Source of the DNA: Candidatus Cloacimonadota bacterium | GTDB lineage: Bacteria > Cloacimonadota > Cloacimonadia > JGIOTU-2 | Assembly: GCA_021158425.1 (NCBI GenBank) | Contig: JAGGUR010000057.1 | Coordinates: forward strand, 1-10,113 | Reading direction: 5' to 3' | Length of the DNA stretch: 10,113 bases | Translations under genes and position numbers: made by a program | The notes under the pieces: generated by a model | The model's input: only the letters and a program-made list of their open reading frames with translations | What the model was told of the DNA's origin: nothing | Databases searched by the model: none | Shown: positions 1 to 6,722 of the stretch, piece after piece | How the letters are laid out: each line of letters begins with the position of its first letter | Numbering within the stretch: position 1 is the first letter of the stretch

Positions 1-74
1 CTCACCGACTTGTCGGGGAGACAAACTTTCAGCATATTAGCACAGAGGAAAAGTTCCTTGCGATTTCATCGCAA
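1..74. repeat. Noncoding cluster of three small inverted repeats at the left end
   Basis: Three inverted repeats follow one another here. Positions 1-9 and 12-20 form an imperfect palindrome (CTCACCGAC/GTCGGGGAG, one mismatched pair). Positions 47-50 and 54-57 form GGAA/TTCC around 3 bases. Positions 58-64 and 68-74 form a perfect TTGCGAT/ATCGCAA stem with a 3-base loop. None is followed by a T-run on either strand, so they do not look like intrinsic terminators. The density of hairpins and the locally higher GC suggest a dispersed intergenic repeat rather than unique sequence, but only one copy is visible, so repeat status is inferred. The remaining stretch to 156 is AT-rich; I see no gene and no clear terminator for the htrA gene that ends at 157. 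Confidence 0.35.
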
Positions 75-156
75 CTCGTTTTCGCACTCCACTATAATTC
101 GTAGAAATAAAATAAACTATATCATGCTCCTGGTAGTATTAACAGAGTTTTTATAC

Positions 157-1392
157 TTATAATTTAAAAAATGACCCTATTCTATCCTTATACTCTTTTG
201 TAATCAATTCCTTTGTTTCCTTTTTCCCATCCCGAATAATCTCAATCTTTAATTCTTCCCCAACTCTAACATCAGAAACTGCAATCTCAGCATCATCAGC
301 ATTATTTATTATTTGATTATTAATTTTAGTAATAATATCCCCTCTTTTCAATCCTGCTTCTTCTGCAGGTCCACCTTTTTCAATATATGATACAAGCACA
401 CCTTGTGATGATTTCAAACCCAAATTATAGGCAATTGCGGGAGTTATATCTTGCACTTTAAAACCAAACCAAATTGGTCTGATTTTTCCATATTTTATTA
501 TTTCATTAGCAATACTTCTTACTCTATCTACAGGAATGGCAAAGCCAATACCGATACTCCCACCACTCTTTGTAAAAATAAAAGTATTTATACCAATCAC
601 TTCACCATTGACATTAATTAAAGGACCTCCACTATTCCCGGGATTAATTGCAGCATCTGTTTGTATCATCTTCTTGTAAACTCTATTATCATCACTAATG
701 TGAAAATTTCTATCCACAGCAGAAACTACACCCACAGTTACAGTTGGTTTAGAATCCTTTATAAGATACCCAAAAGGATTACCCATTGCTATAGTCCACT
801 CACCAATAATAATATCATCAGACCTACCAAGCTTCGCATAAGGTAAATTTTTTCCAGATACCTTGATTACAGCAATATCATTTTTATCATCATTACCAAC
901 TAATTTTGCTTCAAGATTACTCCCATCAGAAAGAATAACTTTTATCTTGGTAGCTCCTTTAACTACATGGCTATTTGTAATAATATAACCATCTTCACTG
1001 ATTATAACTCCTGAGCCAAGATTTTGTACCTTTCGTTCATATTGTCTCGGGAAGAAATCCCGAAAAAAATCATCAAAAAAGAATGAGTTAAAGCGATTGT
1101 TTCTGATGACCTCAGTTTTTATTACATTAACGCTAACTACTGAGGGACGGACAAGTTCAACTGCTTTTGTAATTGCATTCTCCCTTGAATATTCTAAACT
1201 TCTATTTTTTTTAACTCTATCATTTGAAATTTGTTTATTTGAATCTACGGAAGTCTTTTCATATACAACATTCAAATGTTCTAACGTACTATTAGCATTG
1301 GGTGCAATTGACTTATTAATAATATGTTTTGTAATAAATACATTTAAAATCACAAAAATTATTAATAATATTATTATACTTCTTTTATTCAT
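157..1392 (-). CDS. htrA: HtrA/Deg-family trypsin-like serine protease, membrane-anchored, one PDZ domain
   Basis: This is a 411-residue periplasmic serine protease of the HtrA/DegP/DegS family, which degrades or senses misfolded envelope proteins. Residues 5-20 are a hydrophobic stretch with no clear signal-peptidase site, so it is probably an N-terminal membrane anchor. The protease domain spans about 72-300. The catalytic triad is visible as His142 (TNSHVV), Asp172 (NDIAVIKV) and Ser254 (NPGNSGGP). A Phe/Asp-rich segment at 104-115 matches the variable loop after the first strands in this family. A single PDZ domain follows at about 305-395, with the ligand-binding loop near WFGF (308-311). 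One PDZ and an anchor make it DegS-like in layout; DegP has two PDZ domains. The start is supported by GGAGG at 1400-1404, seven bases upstream. It lies after a terminator, so it is probably transcribed separately from the upstream operon. Length and motifs are complete. Confidence 0.96.
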   Translation of the reverse strand: MNKRSIIILLIIFVILNVFITKHIINKSIAPNANSTLEHLNVVYEKTSVDSNKQISNDRVKKNRSLEYSRENAITKAVELVRPSVVSVNVIKTEVIRNNRFNSFFFDDFFRDFFPRQYERKVQNLGSGVIISEDGYIITNSHVVKGATKIKVILSDGSNLEAKLVGNDDKNDIAVIKVSGKNLPYAKLGRSDDIIIGEWTIAMGNPFGYLIKDSKPTVTVGVVSAVDRNFHISDDNRVYKKMIQTDAAINPGNSGGPLINVNGEVIGINTFIFTKSGGSIGIGFAIPVDRVRSIANEIIKYGKIRPIWFGFKVQDITPAIAYNLGLKSSQGVLVSYIEKGGPAEEAGLKRGDIITKINNQIINNADDAEIAVSDVRVGEELKIEIIRDGKKETKELITKEYKDRIGSFFKL

Positions 1393-1513
1393 TAATACTC
1401 CTCCATTTAGAACAAATGCAGGTTTTAAACAATTTTTTAGGCAAGTTTTTTATATTATGTTAGGATTGGATTAACTGTGGAATCCATAAAAAATAGTCAG
1501 TGGAACTTATTTT
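1393..1513 (-). promoter_or_regulatory. Probable htrA promoter/5' leader region
   Basis: This AT-rich gap lies between the terminator of the upstream operon and the htrA ribosome site, so htrA should have its own promoter here. The best -10-like hexamer on the minus strand is TAATAT (1452-1457), but no -35 hexamer at standard spacing is convincing. An inverted repeat TGGATT/AATCCA (1467-1472 and 1481-1486, 8-base loop) sits just upstream and could be an operator. Without other copies it may also be chance. The assignment rests mainly on position. Confidence 0.35.
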
Positions 1514-1540
1514 AAAAAAGGGAGCATATTTTGCTCCCTT
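1514..1540 (-). terminator. Rho-independent terminator of the three-gene operon
   Basis: Read on the minus strand, a perfect 7-bp GC-rich stem (GGGAGCA/TGCTCCC, 1532-1538 and 1520-1526) with a 5-base loop is followed directly by six T residues (1514-1519). It begins about 25 bases after the stop codon of the outer-membrane protein gene. It separates that operon from htrA. Confidence 0.85.
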
Positions 1541-1564
1541 AAATATCCTATGCAATACAAATCA

Positions 1565-2872
1565 TTAATTGAATTTCAGCAACATTCCTATAGCGAAATC
1601 TACACCCTTTGAGAAATTGAATAATGAATAATAATTTCTAATCGCCCAGTTGAATTCAAAATTACTAAATTCAAGCCCGGAGCCAAGCGAGAAATGAGCT
1701 GGTTTTCCACCACCAAATCCAAATCCAGTTCTGACAGGTAACCAACCAACGGCAAAATATTCCGCACCAAGAGAAATCTTTGGTTTGGAAGATGTAAAGG
1801 CACTTTCTTTAAAACCTTGTACATAGTCAAGCATAAAGAGGAATTCATTATATTTATATGAACCGCCAAGGTGGAGTTCAAAAGGAATTTTCTGCGTGAA
1901 GCCGTCAATAGCATAACTCGTATCATTTTCCGTTTCAACATCTTCAATATTTTGTATTGTGAGTGTATCGGTGTAAATGCTAACTATATGCTCCTCACAA
2001 TTTTTATTCCATTTGATTTTTCCAAAGAGGTTATTAAGGGCAAGTCCGACAGAAATTTTTTCTGATATAGGTGAATAGAAACCAATGCTCATACGGTGAC
2101 CTGTTCCGTGACCACCTTCGTCAAGTGGATTTAAGAATTCTTCATCTTCGGAATTATATCCAGCCGTTCTTAAAATAGCACTTGCATCCAATGTGCCTGC
2201 ACTATCGTAAACAGCAACTTTTGACTTTGCCTCAACCACTTCGGCATGAGCAAGCCCTAAAATAGACCCAAAGCTAATTCCACCATAAATTGGAGGCAGA
2301 TTTTCAAAAGCAGGCGATATGTGTGAAAGCGGTAAAAGCTCTCCATATCCGATTTTTGCTTCCAAAAATCCGGTAACCTCTCCATCACTTTCGGAGAAAT
2401 CGTATACTCTGCCGATTTCATTTCCATTCAGAGCAATGTCAAATAATTCCTTAGAAAAATTCGCTGAAGTTAGAATGTGTATATTTTGTGAAAGGGCTAA
2501 TTTCCAGACAGAAAATGTTGCTACTGGTATATTAACAGCAGAATTTCCAATCAGCTCAAGACCGTCATCCGGAATTCTATCCAGGATATCCTTCTTATCA
2601 TCTTCCGAAAGTTTTTTACCCATCAAATTATTGTAAAAGCTGATATTGAAGGAATTATTACTCAAAGAAGTATTGAAATGGAGTAGATTTATAGAAACAT
2701 AATTATCTACCAAACCTAAATTTGCAGGATTCCAATCAAGGGAATAAAATCCTGTTGCCTGTGTTAAATATGCATCACCAAGAGCAATACTTTTCGGATT
2801 TCCGAAATTACCAGCATATAAACTACTTAAGGAAAATAAAAAAATCCCAATTATGACTGTTATCTTTTTCAT
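1565..2872 (-). CDS. DUF5723/PorV-like outer-membrane beta-barrel protein
   Basis: This is a 435-residue exported protein resembling the DUF5723 family and, more broadly, PorV/FadL-like outer-membrane barrels of FCB bacteria. The signal peptide is residues 1-20, ending LYA, with cleavage before Gly21. The mature N-terminus has the family pattern: NPKSIALGDAYLTQATG (25-41), then WNPANLGL (47-54), then a run of amphipathic strands. The C-terminus alternates aromatic and hydrophobic residues and ends in Phe-Asn, as barrels often do. An in-frame ATG at 2905 would add 11 residues, but it has no ribosome site and would precede the signal peptide. The ATG at 2872 has AGGAGG six bases upstream. It follows the lipoprotein stop by one base, so the two are translationally coupled. 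In type IX secretion PorV delivers cargo to the cell surface; whether this protein does so is inference from its neighbour's sorting domain. DUF5723 membership was recognised from pattern, not searched. Confidence 0.85.
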   Translation of the reverse strand: MKKITVIIGIFLFSLSSLYAGNFGNPKSIALGDAYLTQATGFYSLDWNPANLGLVDNYVSINLLHFNTSLSNNSFNISFYNNLMGKKLSEDDKKDILDRIPDDGLELIGNSAVNIPVATFSVWKLALSQNIHILTSANFSKELFDIALNGNEIGRVYDFSESDGEVTGFLEAKIGYGELLPLSHISPAFENLPPIYGGISFGSILGLAHAEVVEAKSKVAVYDSAGTLDASAILRTAGYNSEDEEFLNPLDEGGHGTGHRMSIGFYSPISEKISVGLALNNLFGKIKWNKNCEEHIVSIYTDTLTIQNIEDVETENDTSYAIDGFTQKIPFELHLGGSYKYNEFLFMLDYVQGFKESAFTSSKPKISLGAEYFAVGWLPVRTGFGFGGGKPAHFSLGSGLEFSNFEFNWAIRNYYSLFNFSKGVDFAIGMLLKFN

Positions 2873-2873
2873 C

Positions 2874-5800
2874 TTATTCCTCCTCTTCCCATATTGATTC
2901 ATCAATATGAACTCCTACTTTTAGGCTACCGTAAATTTTCATGTTGTCTGAACCCCGGATCGTAACCACCTCTCCATCCGTGCCAATAATATTAAACTCA
3001 ATCCCAAGGAAAGCATCCTCATTTGTAAATACATCAAAATCTCCCTGAGCATCTGATAAATCAATAATAAGATGGCTTACGGTTTTATCACCTGATACAT
3101 GATTCGCAGTATCAATCGTTGCCGGTTCAAAGGTTAGCGAATCAATAACTAATTCTGGATTTTCCCAAACCTGAGTGGAATCGGCAGCAAAACATAGTCG
3201 AGCAGTAGCCCCAAAGGGGAATTTATTTTCTGCGGTCAGACAAATATGAACCAGGTTAAGATTGTTCTCTATTTTGTCTCTGGCATCTTCATCAATTTCT
3301 ATGTGCTCAAGTGAATCCATTTTTATATTGTGATTCTCTATAATAAATTCAAAGGGTGTTCGGATTGTATAAGAACCGAACACAGAATCTGTCTTACAAA
3401 TAGTTCCTTGTCCATTCATAATCACATACATGCTATCTGCATATATGCTATCAGGGAGGATATTCAAGAAATCAGATACATTCTTATAAATATCCGTCAC
3501 CGCATTTGGTGCGAGATATTCATGGTCTATGAGAATCATACTTGTTTCGCCTGTGCTCGTATTCGTTCCAGTAATTCTGGCATTGATTTCACATCCAATA
3601 TTAATACCATTGTTAATTGTCATAACCATCTCTGCATTTTGAAATTCCAGGACATCTTCAAGACTATCTGGCATATCTCCTATATCAAAATTTTCTTCAA
3701 TATTATCAAGGTCAATTCTCTTATTGTTAATAGCACCAACAACTTTGTTGAATGCCATATCACCAAGATTAATTGTGGCTTTGACCTTGTCTTCATATCG
3801 GATAGTGGTAGGAATATCTGTAGCAAGTGTAACAACTTCATAGGAGTAATGCAACGAATCAATCTCAGCGGTTGAAGATGGAGCATCGCCAATCGTGTAT
3901 CCTGCAAAACTCAGAAGGGTATCACCCGGGCAATGTATTGTAACTTTAAGTGTATCGCCATTATCTTTGAAAATTTCATCAAATTTGATATTAACATCCG
4001 CTTCAAGAGGAAAATCTTTCAATGCTTCTATCGTTATTTGCACATCGCAGCTGTCTATCTCTGCATAACATAGTCCGACTTCTCCTGTACTATCTACTTC
4101 TGTAGCGTCTGAATCTTCAAATGTAAAACTTTCAAAGGTTCCTTCAACCCAGTCAAAAATGAGGTCTTGAAGTGTTACATCTGCGTTTACTATGTCAGTT
4201 GAAGCTACTGTAATATCCTGATGTATATCCACATCTGCAACATAATTGATTTTCAAAGAATCATCTGGTATAATTGTGTGATTTGTAAAATCGTAAGTGG
4301 AACTATTAAAGTTATCTAAATCAATTTCAACAGGGTTGCCAGAAGGTGTAAATATATTATTTAAAGTTAAATGGATTGAACTTTGTAACGGATCAAGGGT
4401 TAATCCGCTTATTTGAACATTCACGTTACCGCTTTTGATTTTTGCCTGTTCTAATGTAATTATAGAATCTTCTGCTGAGATTGAGCCTTCTTTAGTGAAA
4501 CTCTTATTAATATATCCGGAGACTTCATCAAAATACATCTCGCCAAGATTGAACTCAGCATAAACACTATCTGTATAATTAATTGAACCGGTTCCACTAA
4601 GAGTTACATCAAAAGAATAGTGGAGAGAATCTATGCTTTTACCACTTTCTATCGTGCAGTTTACCAAATCTAAATCTTTTTGGTAAGTGCTATTAGCAGG
4701 TATTGAAAAATTAAATGTAAATGGTCCACCTGGTGGGGTTGGTGCTTTCAACTCCTGAAAAGTAACCGTTCCATTCATATCAAAAGGAAAATCATTATGG
4801 AAAAAGATATAACTATTATCTGCACTTTTGATTTTTGCATATTGAAGAGAGAGCTCACCCGTTTCATCCACTATTGAGATGGCTTCATTATCAGAAAATG
4901 ATTTATTTTCAAGGGTTCCCGTAACTTGTTCAAAAATGAACTGGTCTAAATTTATAACTGCATTTACTTTGTCGGTATTGTCCACTGTAATTAGCTCTGA
5001 TTGGCCGGGCATCTGCACATTAATATGATAATGGACGAGCTGGTCGGGAGCGAGCATAAATTTATGGTCTGAAAAATCATACCCGGCAAAATCATTATTA
5101 GTAATTACAACGGGTTGGATATAATCGGGTGGTAATTTAATTTCATCAAATTGTATGGAAATTTCCGGGGTAAAATCCAACCCTGAAAGTTCAATACTTA
5201 AATTTCCTGCTCTTATCAAAGCATCTTCTAGAATAATCTCACCTGTATCATCTGCTATTGATAAATCATCGTCTTTTGAAAATGCCTGATTAACATAACC
5301 AGAAACCTCTTCAAACCACATTGTCCCAAATTCAACATGACAATCTACATATTGGGTAGTATTGATGTTCACAAAACCCGTTGTAGGATATGTGTCTATC
5401 TTATATGTAAAATGCAGAGAATCCAATACATCGTTATAACGAGAAGTAATTTCACAATCGGATAAATCCAATGAATAATTGTTTGTTGGAGGACTTTGAT
5501 AGATATCGAATTCAATATGTAGCGGTGAGCCTGTGTTATCTAATAATTCAACAAAGTCAAGTGTAGCTTTTGCATCAATGGGAAGATAATTATCTATCAG
5601 GACATCTCCAAGGCATGAATCAATTTTAGCATAAATTACCTGAACATCATTATCTTCTATAGAAATGGCGTCATTATGTATAATATGCTCAACGGGTAAG
5701 ATTGCATTTGCCTCACTAACAGTCATTTCACTTACACTCAATGATACGATAAATTTATCTTCTTCCAGGACATCAATTGGGGTGGCTCCAGTACCATCGG

Positions 5801-6707
5801 TTGTAAGATTTACTCGTAGAAAGTTATGCCTATATACTTTACATCCAGAAAGGTCAAGTACAATATTTTCCGTAGTATTTCCTGGAATTACATGGTCTAC
5901 ATAATGTGTTAATATTAAATTTTCAGGAACTATCTCATCTCCATAAATTTCTACAGTCATATAGTGCGAAGGATCATTTGAACTCAGAGGAATCTCTGTA
6001 GAGTCAATAAACTCAATATAAGCAAAACCAGAATCTATAACAACATATTCAAGATTATCATTTTCAAAAACTGTAAAATTAGTATCTATGGGTGGGAAAC
6101 TATAAATAGGTGGTAATGGCTGATTATGTATCTCACCTGTACCTGGAACTGCGGACCTTGCAAATTCTAACACGCCAACGTTAGCATGAGATTCACCAGT
6201 TTCTTCAACCTCAATTCTTTCCAGTTGATTTGAGAACGCACGACTTTGTTCTTTTATTTTCAAGCTATCACCAACATCAACAGAAAAATTTTCTTCACGA
6301 GAATCTATTTCAAGTCTATCACCAATTTCAGCTGAAAAAGAATCCGACCTGCCATCTAATTTCAGACTATCACCAACATCTACGGAAAAGGTTTCGTGAT
6401 GGTCTTCCAGTTTCAATTCATCTCCAATCTCCTCTTCAAAGGTCTTTTCCTGCCCATCAACTTTAAGTTCATCTTCCACTCTCGTTGTATCCAGCTCCTG
6501 AGATATGGAAAACTCCATCGTATCATTCACCACTGCAAGAATATAATCTTCAGTTGAATCTGCAATATCTTTCATATAGTATGTTTCATTAATAAGGGGC
6601 ACTGCAAGTTCAACATCCCATTCTGGTGCTTCAAATTTTTTTATAGTACAGGACGAAAAAATCACGAGTGCTATAAACAAGAAAATCTTAAATGATAAAT
6701 TTTTCAT
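2874..6707 (-). CDS. Giant repeat-built lipoprotein of unknown function
   Basis: I do not recognise a named family. The product is 1277 residues with a lipoprotein signal: a hydrophobic stretch from about 6 to 17 ends in FSSC, giving a lipidated Cys20. The -3 Phe is slightly atypical for a lipobox. The mature start contains APEWDVELAVPL (27-38), a style I associate with Cloacimonadota-like lipoproteins. Five 17-residue repeats occupy 81-165. A B-A-B-A-B series of modules of about 130 residues runs from about 327 to 985, and a C-terminal region follows to 1277. The alternating hydrophobic pattern predicts mostly beta structure. The protein is acidic and ends in four Glu. No catalytic motif is evident. 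The start at 6707 has AAAGGAG five bases upstream; an in-frame ATG at 6722, directly after the preceding stop, has no ribosome site. It lies between genes for a secreted enzyme and an outer-membrane barrel, so a surface or outer-membrane scaffold role is plausible but unproven. Confidence 0.92.
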   Translation of the reverse strand: MKNLSFKIFLFIALVIFSSCTIKKFEAPEWDVELAVPLINETYYMKDIADSTEDYILAVVNDTMEFSISQELDTTRVEDELKVDGQEKTFEEEIGDELKLEDHHETFSVDVGDSLKLDGRSDSFSAEIGDRLEIDSREENFSVDVGDSLKIKEQSRAFSNQLERIEVEETGESHANVGVLEFARSAVPGTGEIHNQPLPPIYSFPPIDTNFTVFENDNLEYVVIDSGFAYIEFIDSTEIPLSSNDPSHYMTVEIYGDEIVPENLILTHYVDHVIPGNTTENIVLDLSGCKVYRHNFLRVNLTTDGTGATPIDVLEEDKFIVSLSVSEMTVSEANAILPVEHIIHNDAISIEDNDVQVIYAKIDSCLGDVLIDNYLPIDAKATLDFVELLDNTGSPLHIEFDIYQSPPTNNYSLDLSDCEITSRYNDVLDSLHFTYKIDTYPTTGFVNINTTQYVDCHVEFGTMWFEEVSGYVNQAFSKDDDLSIADDTGEIILEDALIRAGNLSIELSGLDFTPEISIQFDEIKLPPDYIQPVVITNNDFAGYDFSDHKFMLAPDQLVHYHINVQMPGQSELITVDNTDKVNAVINLDQFIFEQVTGTLENKSFSDNEAISIVDETGELSLQYAKIKSADNSYIFFHNDFPFDMNGTVTFQELKAPTPPGGPFTFNFSIPANSTYQKDLDLVNCTIESGKSIDSLHYSFDVTLSGTGSINYTDSVYAEFNLGEMYFDEVSGYINKSFTKEGSISAEDSIITLEQAKIKSGNVNVQISGLTLDPLQSSIHLTLNNIFTPSGNPVEIDLDNFNSSTYDFTNHTIIPDDSLKINYVADVDIHQDITVASTDIVNADVTLQDLIFDWVEGTFESFTFEDSDATEVDSTGEVGLCYAEIDSCDVQITIEALKDFPLEADVNIKFDEIFKDNGDTLKVTIHCPGDTLLSFAGYTIGDAPSSTAEIDSLHYSYEVVTLATDIPTTIRYEDKVKATINLGDMAFNKVVGAINNKRIDLDNIEENFDIGDMPDSLEDVLEFQNAEMVMTINNGINIGCEINARITGTNTSTGETSMILIDHEYLAPNAVTDIYKNVSDFLNILPDSIYADSMYVIMNGQGTICKTDSVFGSYTIRTPFEFIIENHNIKMDSLEHIEIDEDARDKIENNLNLVHICLTAENKFPFGATARLCFAADSTQVWENPELVIDSLTFEPATIDTANHVSGDKTVSHLIIDLSDAQGDFDVFTNEDAFLGIEFNIIGTDGEVVTIRGSDNMKIYGSLKVGVHIDESIWEEEE
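2879..2884 (-). promoter_or_regulatory. Shine-Dalgarno of the outer-membrane protein gene, inside the lipoprotein's Glu codons
   Basis: AGGAGG on the minus strand lies six bases before the ATG at 2872. It is formed by the last Glu codons (GAG GAG GAA) of the upstream lipoprotein gene, whose TAA is one base from that ATG. This decides the start against the longer in-frame ATG at 2905 and implies coupled translation. Confidence 0.85.
3753..5729 (-). repeat. Alternating B-A-B-A-B protein module repeats (about 260-residue super-unit)
   Basis: Numbering follows the lipoprotein start at 6707. Module boundaries are set at a recurring F-x-x-V-x-G motif: residues 465, 592, 726, 851 and 986, giving lengths of 127, 134, 125 and 135. 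The first B module begins near 327. B modules (about 327-464, 592-725, 851-985) share a Y-A-[KE]-I-[DK]-S segment, a following Pro-containing strand, and DSLH[FY] at 429, 693 and 950. A modules (465-591, 726-850) share EVSGY[VI]N, G-N-[LV]-x-[IV]-x-[IL]-S-G-L, and YDF[ST][DN]H at 543 and 805. The repeated unit is therefore A+B, with 261 and 260 residues between equivalent points. Divergence is high, so the duplications are old. Confidence 0.8.
6213..6467 (-). repeat. Five tandem 51-bp (17-residue) repeats in the lipoprotein gene
   Basis: Residues 81-165 of the lipoprotein consist of five units of exactly 17 residues with the consensus L-[KE]-[ILV]-[DEK]-x5-F-[SE]-x-[DEQ]-[ILV]-G-D-x. The Gly-Asp is replaced by Glu-Arg in the last unit. 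The DNA shows the same 51-bp period, with recurring CTATCACCAA-like blocks on the plus strand. Units differ at many positions, so this is a diversified array rather than a fresh expansion. A short beta-hairpin or stalk-like repeat is possible; no fold is asserted. Confidence 0.88.
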
Positions 6708-6722
6708 AACGACTCCTTTCAT

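Noticed and set aside
1..74. Left-end hairpins as the htrA terminator
   Set aside because: They start more than 80 bases after the stop codon and have no following T-run on the minus strand.
157..2872. htrA as the last gene of the surface operon
   Set aside because: A strong terminator at 1514-1540 and a gap of 172 bases separate them, although read-through cannot be excluded.
2873..2905. ATG at 2905 as the start of the outer-membrane protein
   Set aside because: It overlaps the lipoprotein gene, lacks a ribosome site and adds residues before a complete signal peptide starting at 2872.
3330..3875. A 181-codon plus-strand open frame inside the lipoprotein gene
   Set aside because: It is antisense to a well-supported CDS with signal peptide and repeats, has a Cys/Ile/His-heavy composition without recognisable motifs, and no ribosome site was evident.
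6213..6467. The 51-bp periodic array as a CRISPR
   Set aside because: The periodicity is in frame with the lipoprotein gene, the units are diverged throughout, and there is no alternation of constant repeats and variable spacers.
6708..6722. ATG at 6722 as the lipoprotein start
   Set aside because: No ribosome site precedes it. The AAAGGAG downstream of it is correctly spaced for the ATG at 6707, which begins a normal lipoprotein signal.
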